From the NCBI GenBank assembly GCA_017540175.1, contig JAFYBN010000111.1, positions 1-49,734 on the forward strand: a DNA stretch of 49,734 nucleotides, given 5' to 3'. The translations under genes were made by a program, and so were the position numbers. Under the pieces are notes generated by a model, which ran no database searches, had not been told where the DNA came from, and saw only the letters and a program-made list of their open reading frames with translations. Source of the DNA: Clostridia bacterium. Its GTDB lineage: Bacteria; Bacillota; Clostridia; Oscillospirales; CAG-272. Position 1 is the first letter of the stretch. Every line of letters starts with the position of its first letter. Positions 17,625-25,509 of this stretch are shown piece by piece.

Positions 17625-18488
17625 TCAGCCGAAGAGCCGGAAGGACGAAAGCGCGCCGAGAACGCCGCTCAGCTTGTCGACGGTCGACATCACATCGTCG
17701 ATCTTCAGAAGCAGGTTGTTGATCGCGTCCGGATCGAGCTTCGAGACGGTGTCGAGCGCGCCGGAAATATCGCCCATCTGCGAAAGCAGGGAATTGATCG
17801 CGTCCGGATCGAGCTTCGAGACGGTATCGAGCGCGCCGGAGATATCGCCTATCTGCGAAAGCAGGGAATTGATCGCGTCCGGATCGAGCTTCGAGACAGT
17901 ATCGAGCGCGCCGGAAATGTCGTCAGTCTTCGAAAGCAGGGCGTTGATCGCCTCCGGGTCGATCTTCGTTACGGCGTCCAGCGCGCCGGACATGCCGTCC
18001 ATCTGCGAGAGCAGGGAATTGAGCGCTTCCGGATCGATCTGCCCCACGATTTCAAGCGCGCCGGTGATCTCGCCGAACGTGTCGTTGATCTGCTTGATCA
18101 GCCGGTTCAGCTCTTCGGCGTCTAAAGCGGAGACCGTGCCGGTGGCGTCCGTGATCCCCGTGAGCGTTTCCTTGAGGCTTGACGCGAGATCCTGCACGGT
18201 TTGTGCGTCGAGCTCACCGAGCAGGGACGCCGCTAGGGAGCTGATGGCGGAGGTGTCGGTCGAGAGCTTTTTGACCTGGGAGGAAAGCGAACTGATCTGC
18301 GTCCCGACATCCTCCGTTCTTGTCAGGATCTCAGCCCGCTGCGCCGCCGCGTTCTTCTCGCCCGAAAGGATGAGGATCCCGAATACGAGCACGGGAATGA
18401 GCAAGAGGGCAAGCAGGACGGTCTTGAGCTTTGCCTGAATCAGGAGCTTTTTCTGAATCTCAAACATGCCGTCGTTGTATTGTTCCAT
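17625..18488 (-). CDS. Membrane-anchored protein with five 25-residue repeats
   Basis: A 287-residue protein of unknown function. A cytoplasmic N-terminal helix is followed by one membrane span (TVLLALLLIPVLVFGILIL, about residues 23-41), then an extracellular helical region. From about residue 130 come five regular 25-residue repeats of the form DPDAINSLLSQxxDISGALDTVSKL, preceded by one diverged unit. The spacing of Leu/Ile/Val suggests a helical rod or coiled-coil stalk. The start at 18488 has GGAGG nearby and its own promoter. The sulfatase follows at once. I recognise no family; a surface stalk or a scaffold for the sulfatase system are guesses. Confidence 0.75.
   Translation of the reverse strand: MEQYNDGMFEIQKKLLIQAKLKTVLLALLLIPVLVFGILILSGEKNAAAQRAEILTRTEDVGTQISSLSSQVKKLSTDTSAISSLAASLLGELDAQTVQDLASSLKETLTGITDATGTVSALDAEELNRLIKQINDTFGEITGALEIVGQIDPEALNSLLSQMDGMSGALDAVTKIDPEAINALLSKTDDISGALDTVSKLDPDAINSLLSQIGDISGALDTVSKLDPDAINSLLSQMGDISGALDTVSKLDPDAINNLLLKIDDVMSTVDKLSGVLGALSSFRLFG
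17721..18095 (-). repeat. 75-bp tandem repeat, five units
   Basis: Units begin at 17721, 17796, 17871, 17946 and 18021, exactly 75 bp apart. The three nearest 17721 are almost identical; the two nearest 18095 have diverged. It encodes the 25-residue repeats of the membrane-anchored protein. Confidence 0.95.
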
Positions 18489-18524
18489 ACGATCCTCCGA
18501 TATCCGACAATATGATCTGAATAC

Positions 18525-18553
18525 AGTATAACCGATCCGGTTCGATCCGGCAA
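18525..18553 (-). promoter_or_regulatory. Promoter of the repeat protein-sulfatase operon
   Basis: On the minus strand, -35 TTGCCG (18553-18548) and -10 TATACT (18530-18525) have a 17-bp spacer. A direct repeat CGATCCGG-TT-CGATCCGG fills the spacer (about 18533-18550) and could be an operator. It diverges from the GH63 promoter. Confidence 0.65.
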
Positions 18554-18645
18554 GCGCAGTCTGCGTCACGCTTGAAAAGTTTTTGTTAAATCCTGTCGGA
18601 TCACGCCGCAATATTACAGTTATGTTACATCTCGTTCCATCCCTC

Positions 18646-18673
18646 TTGCGTTTGCGCGGGGATATGGTAAAAT
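18646..18673 (+). promoter_or_regulatory. Promoter of the GH63-type glycosidase gene
   Basis: TTGCGT (18646-18651), 16-bp spacer, TAAAAT (18668-18673), about 47 bp before the start codon. Confidence 0.55.
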
Positions 18674-18719
18674 AGGACAGATCGGATCACCGCGAATAAA
18701 CGCTCAGGAGGAACAGCGC

Positions 18720-20483
18720 ATGCCCGAGATCGACATTACCCACATCCCCTTCAGCCGCTATGGCGCGTACGTCGCCGTGACGAGGGACAAAATTCCCGGC
18801 GGTACGGAATACGCGAAAGTTCTCACCATCCATACCGTGCGGCGCAGATTTGAGGAAGGCGCGCTTTTCACGCTCAGCTTCGGCGCGGAAGAGCCGGAGG
18901 ATTTTGAGGTGAGCGCCGTCCCGGAGGCGATCACCGTTTCGAACGAACACGGAAAAGCCCGGATCTACATCCGCGACGACAATACGGTCACGGTGGACAG
19001 CCGCGGGCTCGATCTTTGCATCAGACTGCGCTCGTTCGGCTACGGCACGGAGATGGCGGAGGGGAGCTTCCGCATGATCGCGCCCCACCTCAGCCTGATC
19101 GCGACGGTCGCCGCACCCATGGGCGAGGCGTTCACGGACGGTCCCGTACAGGGGCAGAAATGGGGGGAGAGGGATTATAAAACCGCGGTCCGCGTACGGT
19201 GCAAGGACGGCGCGGCTCAGCTTGCTCTGATGATCCGCCCGTGCGAACCCGGGAAAATCACCCTGCCGCTGTGCCCGGAGGAAGAGATCGCTCAGATCCG
19301 CGCAGAGTGGGAGGAGTTTCTCGCCTTCATGCCCGACCTTCCCGCCGCGGACGCGGAAACGGAGAACTTTAATCTCGTCACCTGGTACAACCTCTTCTCG
19401 AGCTTCGTGCGCGCGGAGGGCGACTACAAAAACGACACCATGCTCATGTCTAAAAAGACGATGAGTTCCACCTGGAGCTGGGATCACTGCTTCAACGCCC
19501 TTGCCATGGCGGAAATGAAGACTCTGGAATCCGACCCCGACCGCCGGGCGAGGGTCGCGCTCGGTCAGTTTTCCGCGCCGTTCTATCTCCAGACCCCGCT
19601 CGGCGTGCTGCCCGACATGTGGAACCCCGGGCTCGAAACGCGCTGGGGCACGATGAAGCCCCCCATCCACGGCTGGTGCTTTGAAAAACTGATGGATCGA
19701 TTCTGGATCGACCGGGACACGCTCACGGAAATTTACTTCTGGCTTGAGAAATGGACGAACTGGTGGATGAAGGAATGCGACACGGACGGCGACGGCATTC
19801 CGGACTACCCGCAGGGATGCGACAGCGGCTGGGACAACTCGACCCTGTTCGATATCGGCTATTATCTCGAATCCCCGGATCTCCCCGCCTTTCTCATTCT
19901 CCAGATGAGAGCGCTCGCTCACCTCGCGGACAAGCTGACCGCGTGGCCCGTCGTCACGGGCAAGCCGTGGGAGGCGCGCCGGGACGAATGGCTTGCCGAA
20001 GCGGACGCCCTTCTTGAGCGCTTCCTCGCCCACAGCTGGAACGGGGAACGGTTCGTCGCCAAACTCAGCGGCTCCCACCGATACGAAGAGGAGCCCACGA
20101 GCCTTCTGTCCCTCATGCCCCTTGTGCTCGGCGACCTCTTGCCGAAGGAGATCCGGGACAAGCTCGCCGCCGTTCTCGAGCGCGATTTTCTGACCGAGAA
20201 CGGCTTCGCGACGGAAATGCCCGCAAGCCCGAAATACGAATCCGACGGGTATTGGCGCGGTCCGATCTGGGCGCCCTCCACCTACCTGCTGGTGGACGGC
20301 CTGCGTCGGGGCGGGTATCACGAGCTTGCCGAAAAGGCCGCGCGGCGGTACACCGAAATGTCCTGCCGAAAGGCGAAGGGCAACTATGAAAACTTCGACG
20401 CGCTTACCGGCAAGGGATGGCGCGCGCCCGGCTATACGTGGTCGGCGAGCGTCTATCTGCTTCTGCAAAAGGAATTCGGCTGA
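18720..20483 (+). CDS. GH63-type (alpha/alpha)6 glycoside hydrolase
   Basis: A 587-residue glycosidase. An N-terminal beta-rich domain (about 1-200) precedes an (alpha/alpha)6 barrel with the hallmarks of GH63 (mannosyl-oligosaccharide glucosidase, mannosylglycerate/glucosylglycerate hydrolase group): STWSWDHCFNALAM near 255, DSGWDNS near 370 holding the likely acid Asp, GYWRGPIWAPSTYLL near 510, and NYENFDALTGKG near 555 holding the likely base Glu. A DTDGDGIPDY loop may bind calcium. There is no signal peptide, so it acts inside the cell, perhaps on an alpha-glucosylated or mannosylated small molecule. AGGAGGA precedes the ATG. The metallo-hydrolase gene follows after 30 bases. Confidence 0.85.
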   Translation: MPEIDITHIPFSRYGAYVAVTRDKIPGGTEYAKVLTIHTVRRRFEEGALFTLSFGAEEPEDFEVSAVPEAITVSNEHGKARIYIRDDNTVTVDSRGLDLCIRLRSFGYGTEMAEGSFRMIAPHLSLIATVAAPMGEAFTDGPVQGQKWGERDYKTAVRVRCKDGAAQLALMIRPCEPGKITLPLCPEEEIAQIRAEWEEFLAFMPDLPAADAETENFNLVTWYNLFSSFVRAEGDYKNDTMLMSKKTMSSTWSWDHCFNALAMAEMKTLESDPDRRARVALGQFSAPFYLQTPLGVLPDMWNPGLETRWGTMKPPIHGWCFEKLMDRFWIDRDTLTEIYFWLEKWTNWWMKECDTDGDGIPDYPQGCDSGWDNSTLFDIGYYLESPDLPAFLILQMRALAHLADKLTAWPVVTGKPWEARRDEWLAEADALLERFLAHSWNGERFVAKLSGSHRYEEEPTSLLSLMPLVLGDLLPKEIRDKLAAVLERDFLTENGFATEMPASPKYESDGYWRGPIWAPSTYLLVDGLRRGGYHELAEKAARRYTEMSCRKAKGNYENFDALTGKGWRAPGYTWSASVYLLLQKEFG

Positions 20484-20513
20484 TATCATTATTATTCCGG
20501 ACGGAGGACGGTC

Positions 20514-21326
20514 ATGAGCAATACGATCCATATGCTGCAGTCGGTTGAAGATACGATCTGCAACAGTTTCATCATCACGACGGACGACGGAAAGCTCATT
20601 GTGATGGACGGCGGTCACGACAATGAGGCCGGGTATTTTCTCGAATATCTGAAAAGCGTGGCGGGGGAAAAGCCCCACATCGACGCGTGGTTTCTTTCCC
20701 ACCCGCACGACGACCACGTCAACGTGTTCTTTCACGTGATGGAGCACCACGCGGACGAGATCACACTCGACAGGGTGTATCTGAACTTCCCGTCCAAGGG
20801 CTTTTTCGAGGGAGAGTGGGGACGCGACGAGTCCGCCGCGCAGACGATGGCGGACTTTTACCGCGTTCTTCCGCGCTTCGCGGACAAAATGCGCATACTC
20901 TGCGGCGGCGACACGCTCTCAGTCGGAGACGCGAAGTTTTTCGTCCTCTATTCGCAGGATTTCGAGATCAAGGGGTGCAACAACGCTTCCCTCGTGCTCC
21001 GCATGGAGCTCGGCGGCAAAAGCGTCCTGTTCACCGGCGACTGCGGTCCGGAGGCGGGGAAGAAGATTTTGCGGCTGTGGAAGGATTCCGGTCTGCTCAA
21101 ATGCGATATCTGTCAAATGGCGCATCACGGTCAGGACGGCTGCGAAAGGGACTTCTACGAGGCGGTCAGTCCCGAGGTCTGCCTCTGGTGCACGCCCTCG
21201 TGGCTCTGGACGAACGCCGACGGCACGGGACCGTTCAAGACCCTCATCGTGCGAGGCTGGATGGAAGAGCTCGGCGTGAAGACCCACTATGTCATGAAGG
21301 ACGGCACCCACGTCATCGATTTGTGA
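20514..21326 (+). CDS. Metallo-beta-lactamase-fold hydrolase
   Basis: A 270-residue MBL-fold protein. Metal-binding motifs: LSHPHDDHVN near residue 60 (HxHxDH), FTGDCG near 175 and the final HHG near 203. The arrangement resembles the ComEC C-terminal or stand-alone MBL hydrolases rather than glyoxalase II. There is no signal peptide. GGAGG precedes the ATG and the gene is probably co-transcribed with the glycosidase. The substrate is unknown. Confidence 0.8.
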   Translation: MSNTIHMLQSVEDTICNSFIITTDDGKLIVMDGGHDNEAGYFLEYLKSVAGEKPHIDAWFLSHPHDDHVNVFFHVMEHHADEITLDRVYLNFPSKGFFEGEWGRDESAAQTMADFYRVLPRFADKMRILCGGDTLSVGDAKFFVLYSQDFEIKGCNNASLVLRMELGGKSVLFTGDCGPEAGKKILRLWKDSGLLKCDICQMAHHGQDGCERDFYEAVSPEVCLWCTPSWLWTNADGTGPFKTLIVRGWMEELGVKTHYVMKDGTHVIDL

Positions 21327-21344
21327 TCCGGCGCGTTCTCCCGC

Positions 21345-21373
21345 TTGACACGGGCGGAAAATTGTGGTATGAT
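21345..21373 (+). promoter_or_regulatory. SigA promoter of the methyltransferase gene
   Basis: TTGACA (21345-21350), 17-bp spacer, TATGAT (21368-21373), an almost perfect promoter. It shows that the reading frame opening at the TTG at 21345 cannot be the real start. Confidence 0.9.
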
Positions 21374-21407
21374 AAAGCCGTACGACAGAACGCGGAGGAT
21401 GATGACC

Positions 21408-22202
21408 ATGGATATGTTTGAATATTTCGGCTTTTTCGGCGAGGATCGCGGCTCCGACCGGCTTCTTGAGACGGAGACCGAGGTGATCATGAAGCTCTTC
21501 GAGAAGTACCTTCCGCCCTCCGGCAAGGTTCTTGACAGCTCGGCGGGGGACGGGACATTCGCGTTCCGGCTCGCGGAAGCGGGCTACGAGGTCACCGCGG
21601 GCGATTTCATCACCGACCATGTGGAAGCGATGAAGGCAGACCCGAGAGCATCCTCGATCAAGGAATTCTACTGCTCGAGCGCGCGCAATCTCAGCCGTTT
21701 CGCGGACAAGTCCTTCGATATCGTCATTTCCCTCGGCTCGATGTATCACATGCGCGCGCGCGCCGAGAGAGAGGCGTTTTTCCGCGAATCCCTGCGTGTT
21801 CTCGGGGACGGCGGGACCTTCGCCTTCTCGTACATGACGCCCTTCGCGCTCACGATGGGGCAGTTTCTCCGCTCCGTGCGCGAGGAGGATCCGCGGGCGC
21901 GGCTCAGGGAGTTCCGCAAAATGCCGAACGTCGAAAAGACCCATGTCTGCGATATGTTCTCCGGCACGACGCTCGAAGAGCTGACCGAAATCTCGCGCGA
22001 ATACGGGCTTGAGATCCTCACCCTTGCCGCGACCTATCAGCTTCCGTACAGCATGGCGGACGACATCGGCGCGTTCAGCGATGAGGAATACGACCGCTTC
22101 CGCCACGTTCAGGCCGCCACCGCCGAGGACCCCTTCGTCTCCCGGTATGCCATGCGCGGGCTCTACATCGCGAAGCGCAAGCCGGAAGATATGTTCGACT
22201 GA
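21408..22202 (+). CDS. SAM-dependent methyltransferase, class I
   Basis: A protein of about 264 residues. SAM-binding motif I is VLDSSAGDGTFAF near residue 45, followed by the acidic end of strand 2 (VTAGDF) and FDIVISLGSMYHM near 105, typical of class I small-molecule methyltransferases. Four ATG codons (21399, 21402, 21408, 21414) follow the GGAGG at 21394; 21408 has the best spacing, but 21402 or 21414 are possible. The substrate is unknown. A strong promoter and a terminator make it a single-gene unit. Confidence 0.82.
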   Translation: MDMFEYFGFFGEDRGSDRLLETETEVIMKLFEKYLPPSGKVLDSSAGDGTFAFRLAEAGYEVTAGDFITDHVEAMKADPRASSIKEFYCSSARNLSRFADKSFDIVISLGSMYHMRARAEREAFFRESLRVLGDGGTFAFSYMTPFALTMGQFLRSVREEDPRARLREFRKMPNVEKTHVCDMFSGTTLEELTEISREYGLEILTLAATYQLPYSMADDIGAFSDEEYDRFRHVQAATAEDPFVSRYAMRGLYIAKRKPEDMFD

Positions 22203-22216
22203 GACAAAAAACAATG

Positions 22217-22263
22217 CCGCCGCGGTACGCACTCCGTTTTGACGAACGGATGGACCGCGGCGG
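22217..22263. terminator. Bidirectional terminator between methyltransferase and vanZ-like genes
   Basis: CCGCCGCGGT and ACCGCGGCGG form a 10-bp stem, extended inside by CTCCGTT/AACGGAT. On the plus strand CTTTTATT follows; on the minus strand CATTGTTTTTT follows. Confidence 0.85.
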
Positions 22264-22267
22264 TCTT

Positions 22268-22771
22268 TTATTCGTTTGGCTTGTTTTTTCGTCGGCGGTG
22301 CAGAAGGCGCATCGCGGTAAAAAAGCCCGCGCCCAGCGTCGTTCCGCAGGCGTCGATGATCATGTCCCTCAGTTGGCACGCGCGCCCGGGGACGAAGGCC
22401 TGGTGGACCTCGTCGCTGACCGCGTACAGAGCACCGGTCAAGAGCGCGAGCAGAAAAGCGGCGCGCGGCGAAAAGTCGACGGAATACGCCGCGGCGGTGA
22501 GCAGACCGAGCGCGGTGAAGATCGAAAAATGCGCGGCTTTACGAACGAAGAAATCAAGCGATTCGATCATCGCTTTCTGCTCCGCCGCGTCAAGATCGCG
22601 GAAGCCGGGGTCGAAGAAGGCGAGCAAACGCCGGATCAAGCTCCCGGACGATTGCGACGACTCGACGGCGGTTTCCGCCGAAAAAGAGAAGATCAGACCC
22701 ATCCACACAAGCACGAGCAGCCACAGGATCACCCTCAGGGCTGTTTTCTTCTTGTCCGTCTGTTTCTTCAT
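22268..22771 (-). CDS. VanZ-family membrane protein
   Basis: A 167-residue integral membrane protein with about four spans. The VanZ-like signature is present: RKAAHFSIFTALGLL near residue 75 and SDEVHQAFVPGRACQLRDMIIDACGT near 115. VanZ relatives are linked to resistance to lipoglycopeptides and other envelope-active compounds, but most are uncharacterised. The ATG at 22771 overlaps the stop of the phosphoesterase gene (ATGA), so the two are coupled; a GTG three codons upstream is an alternative start. Confidence 0.85.
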   Translation of the reverse strand: MKKQTDKKKTALRVILWLLVLVWMGLIFSFSAETAVESSQSSGSLIRRLLAFFDPGFRDLDAAEQKAMIESLDFFVRKAAHFSIFTALGLLTAAAYSVDFSPRAAFLLALLTGALYAVSDEVHQAFVPGRACQLRDMIIDACGTTLGAGFFTAMRLLHRRRKNKPNE

Positions 22772-23748
22772 GCGAGCCACGGCGTCGGATCGACGTACTC
22801 ATGGCGGAAGCCCGCCATTCCATCGCTCGTGACCGTCAGCACCGTGCCGCCGTTCAGCCGCGGATCCCAGTAGCAGCCCGGTCCCGCTTTGAGCGAGAAG
22901 GCAAGGATCACGCCGCGCCAGGCGATCACGGTGTTGTTGACGTGGTCGTGTCCGACGAGAACATGCTTTGTCGAGCCGCTCTCAAGGATCGCGTCGAGCG
23001 CGCCCTCGTCCGCCGGATAGCTTGAAATGCCCTCCCATTCGACGCCGAACGAGCTTTCGTAACCGTGATTCCAACCATAGGAGGCCTGACTGTGCTGCGG
23101 TTCGACGGCTTTCTTGTCGCATCCCGCCCGGAACGCCGCGGCGGAGGCTTCCCGGTAGGCGTAGATCGGGATATGGGTGATGATCGTTGAGTCATGGCAT
23201 CCCGCTTCCTCGAGCGCGGCGATCTGTTCCCGGTACCAAGCGAGCTGGGGCGGGGTGAGCTTCGCCCACGCCTCGGTCGTGTTTCCGTCCGGGGCGGTAT
23301 AGGGCGCGCGGTCGTGGGAATCCATCATGATGAGTCCTTCGACGGGCTTGCCGTCTTCCTCGATCCGGATCACGAAATTCCCGTTGCCGATCTCGGCGGG
23401 ACCGCGCTCATAGAGAAAGTGGGGCAGGGTAAGATACCGCGTCACGACGCGCTCGACCGTCTCCGGGCCGTTTTGATTGTCGTGATTCCCCCAGACGACG
23501 GTCCACGGGATGTTCTTCGATTCGAGAAAAGCGGCGAACGCGTCGTACGCGTCGTCGTCCCCCGCCCACGAGAGGTCGCCGCTGACGGTGATCAGGTCGG
23601 GGCGGACGCGCTCGAGAAGGATGTCGACGGTCTCGGTGAGGATTCTGCGGTTTCGGTGACCGGACTCCCATTCTCCGTTCCCGAGCTGGGGATCGGAAAG
23701 GTTCAGAACGATGAAGTCGCGGCCGGGCGTTTTTGCAAGGCTGATCAT
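22768..23748 (-). CDS. Calcineurin-like metallophosphoesterase
   Basis: A 326-residue protein. Dinuclear-metal motifs in order: LNLSDPQLG near residue 15, VSGDLSWAGDD near 50, VWGNHDN near 80, THIPIY near 170 and GHDHVN near 270. There is no signal peptide. The start at 23748 (MISLAKTPGR) is chosen because GGAGG lies at the right distance; the upstream in-frame ATG at 23796 sits only six bases from the -10 box and would be leaderless. The nucleotide or phosphoester substrate is unknown. Confidence 0.88.
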   Translation of the reverse strand: MISLAKTPGRDFIVLNLSDPQLGNGEWESGHRNRRILTETVDILLERVRPDLITVSGDLSWAGDDDAYDAFAAFLESKNIPWTVVWGNHDNQNGPETVERVVTRYLTLPHFLYERGPAEIGNGNFVIRIEEDGKPVEGLIMMDSHDRAPYTAPDGNTTEAWAKLTPPQLAWYREQIAALEEAGCHDSTIITHIPIYAYREASAAAFRAGCDKKAVEPQHSQASYGWNHGYESSFGVEWEGISSYPADEGALDAILESGSTKHVLVGHDHVNNTVIAWRGVILAFSLKAGPGCYWDPRLNGGTVLTVTSDGMAGFRHEYVDPTPWLA

Positions 23749-23802
23749 GGCTGCCTCCGTGTTGTATCGGTCAAGTATTTGATCCGTTTGATCCATGCAC
23801 CG

Positions 23803-23831
23803 ATTATAACATATTCCGTGTGACGTGTCAA
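23803..23831 (-). promoter_or_regulatory. SigA promoter of the phosphoesterase-vanZ operon
   Basis: On the minus strand, a consensus -35 TTGACA (23831-23826), a 17-bp spacer and -10 TATAAT (23808-23803). Confidence 0.9.
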
Positions 23832-23936
23832 GAATCGGCGGCGGGGAAGGGCTCCGAAAAGACGCCGATGAGCGATGAGAATGAAGAATCAACAAAAAGC
23901 AGAGATAAAAACGCCGGGATGTTGTGCTCCTGCCCA

Positions 23937-23965
23937 TTGCTTTCCCGCGTCGGTTATGATATAAT
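23937..23965 (+). promoter_or_regulatory. SigA promoter of the queT transcript
   Basis: TTGCTT (23937-23942), 17-bp spacer, TATAAT (23960-23965). Transcription would begin near 23972, just before the riboswitch aptamer. Confidence 0.8.
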
Positions 23966-23981
23966 AAAAACGCAAACCAAT

Positions 23982-24061
23982 GCGGTGAGTTCGAAACCAT
24001 CCTCACCTTAATCAAAACTACGGACAGACGCGCTCCCTTGCTGTTCGCAGGGGCGTTTTTT
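23982..24061 (+). promoter_or_regulatory. preQ1-I type riboswitch with terminator
   Basis: A stem GGTGAG/CTCACC (23984-23989 with 24002-24007) closes a 12-base loop beginning TTCG. It is followed directly by the A-rich tail TTAATCAAAACTACGG, close to the tail of the known Thermoanaerobacter tengcongensis preQ1-I aptamer as I remember it. A hairpin (24031-24055) with TTTTTT follows, so control is probably by transcription termination. A queuosine-precursor transporter gene downstream fits. The class is assigned by eye, not by a covariance model. Confidence 0.7.
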
Positions 24062-24078
24062 GTTCAGGAAAGGACAAA

Positions 24079-24627
24079 ATGAACAAAAGCACCAGATACC
24101 TCACCACCGCGGGGATGATCGCCGCCATGTATGTCGCGCTGTCGGCCGTTTCCCAGCTTGTGGGACTTTGCTCCGGCAACATTCAGTGCCGGATTTCGGA
24201 AGCGCTGTGCGTGCTTCCCGTCTTTACAAACGCCGCGGTTCCCGGCGTCACGATCGGCTGTCTCATCACGAATCTGCTGTTCGGGCTCGGTCCCATCGAC
24301 GTCGCGCTCGGTACGCTTGCGACCCTGATCGGCGCGCTCGCATGCTGGGCGATCCGGAAGAAGCTTCCGTGGTTCGCCTCCGTTCCCACCATTCTGTCGA
24401 ACATGTTCATCGTTCCCGTCGTTCTCCTGTATTACGGTTTCAGCCAGGGCTTTTTCATCGACGCGGGCTTTGTCGCTCTCGGCGAGATCATCGCCTGCGG
24501 CATTCTCGGAACGATCCTGCTGTGGTCTCTGAAAAAGAATCCGAAGGTCGTCTCCCTCCTGACCCTGGAATCCGTCTCCGAGAGTAAAAAGAGGCGGACA
24601 GATAAGACTGCCGCGTCTCAGACATAA
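24079..24627 (+). CDS. queT: QueT-type ECF transporter S component (queuosine precursor uptake)
   Basis: A 182-residue membrane protein with about five to six spans. The blocks NIQCRISEALCVLPVFTNAAVPGVTIGC and DVALGTLATLIGAL match the QueT family, which imports preQ1 or a related precursor with a shared ECF energising module encoded elsewhere. AGGAAAGGA precedes the ATG. The upstream preQ1-like riboswitch supports the assignment. The last 25 residues are charged and not conserved. Confidence 0.88.
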   Translation: MNKSTRYLTTAGMIAAMYVALSAVSQLVGLCSGNIQCRISEALCVLPVFTNAAVPGVTIGCLITNLLFGLGPIDVALGTLATLIGALACWAIRKKLPWFASVPTILSNMFIVPVVLLYYGFSQGFFIDAGFVALGEIIACGILGTILLWSLKKNPKVVSLLTLESVSESKKRRTDKTAASQT

Positions 24628-24634
24628 AAAAGAA

Positions 24635-24666
24635 CACCGTCCGGCTTTGGTTTGCGCCGGACGGTG
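24635..24666. terminator. Bidirectional terminator between queT and the lipoprotein gene
   Basis: CACCGTCCGGC and GCCGGACGGTG form an 11-bp stem. CTTTTG follows on the plus strand and TTCTTTTTT on the minus strand. Confidence 0.85.
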
Positions 24667-24689
24667 CTTTTGACTTTGTTGGGGTCTGC

Positions 24690-25355
24690 TCAGCTCATAT
24701 CGCTGCTGAGAACGAGTCGCTTGATGTAGAGAGTCCCGTCCTCCCGCTTGATGACGAGGGCAAAATAGATCTCGGAGTCCTCGCCGTTATCCGCGAGCAC
24801 CCGGAAACGGACCCGGTAGGTCTTTTCGGTTTCCTCGAGCTTCGTGACGGCGATTTCGAAGCCGTGATCCTCCGGGATCACGGGGGAGATGTACGCGCCG
24901 ACCTTTGAGAGATACATGAACCGCTTGCCGTCCCGGTGGGAGATCTTCACATCCCCGCCGAACGTACGGTACATCGTCGCCTCGAAATCCGATTCGGGAA
25001 TGATCTGCGTGATGCTGTATTCCGGGTAGGCCTTTTCCGCCTTCGCGATCAGGGCGGTGTTGCCAGAGTACTTCGCATACCCCGTTTTCAGCATGTAGGA
25101 GAGCACGGCGTCGCGGTATTCGCGGATGGCGTCCCCGGTCTTTGTGAAGGTCGGCAGGTTTGTCGAGTCGGTGACGAGGATCGAAAGAAAATCCTCGAGC
25201 ATGTCCGCCGTCTCGCCGTCCGCCGGGTGGGTGGAGAGAATGGGCTCGCTCATGTAATCGTAGGTGTCGAAGCCGAGCTTGTCGAGAAGGGATGCGCATG
25301 AAACGAGCATGAGCGAACAGAGGACAAGGACGGCGGTGAGTTTCGTTGTTTTCAC
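24690..25355 (-). CDS. Predicted lipoprotein of unknown function
   Basis: A 221-residue exported protein. I place the start at GTG 25355 because AAGGAG lies six bases upstream and the peptide then opens with a clean lipoprotein signal (MKTTKLTAVLVLCSLMLVSCAS, lipobox LVSC); an ATG at 25373 lies upstream of that ribosome site. The mature protein is a small mixed alpha/beta domain with no motif I recognise. It lies about 155 bp downstream of folC in the same direction and may be the last gene of the folT-folC operon, though nothing links it to folate. Confidence 0.75.
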   Translation of the reverse strand: MKTTKLTAVLVLCSLMLVSCASLLDKLGFDTYDYMSEPILSTHPADGETADMLEDFLSILVTDSTNLPTFTKTGDAIREYRDAVLSYMLKTGYAKYSGNTALIAKAEKAYPEYSITQIIPESDFEATMYRTFGGDVKISHRDGKRFMYLSKVGAYISPVIPEDHGFEIAVTKLEETEKTYRVRFRVLADNGEDSEIYFALVIKREDGTLYIKRLVLSSDMS

Positions 25356-25509
25356 GCGGTCTCCTTTTGGCATGATATCTGAAAACGTGCGTTTTACGCG
25401 GGAGGGAGGGATCGTCCCGGACGGTTTCGGCCTGCGCGCTTTATTTGCGGGCGGCGAAGACTTGTCCGGAAGGAAGCTCGGCTTCAAGCGCCGCGGAGGA
25501 AATGCTCTG

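Noticed and set aside
21345-21407. A longer methyltransferase starting at the TTG at 21345
   Set aside because: That TTG is the first part of a consensus -35 box, upstream of the transcription start.
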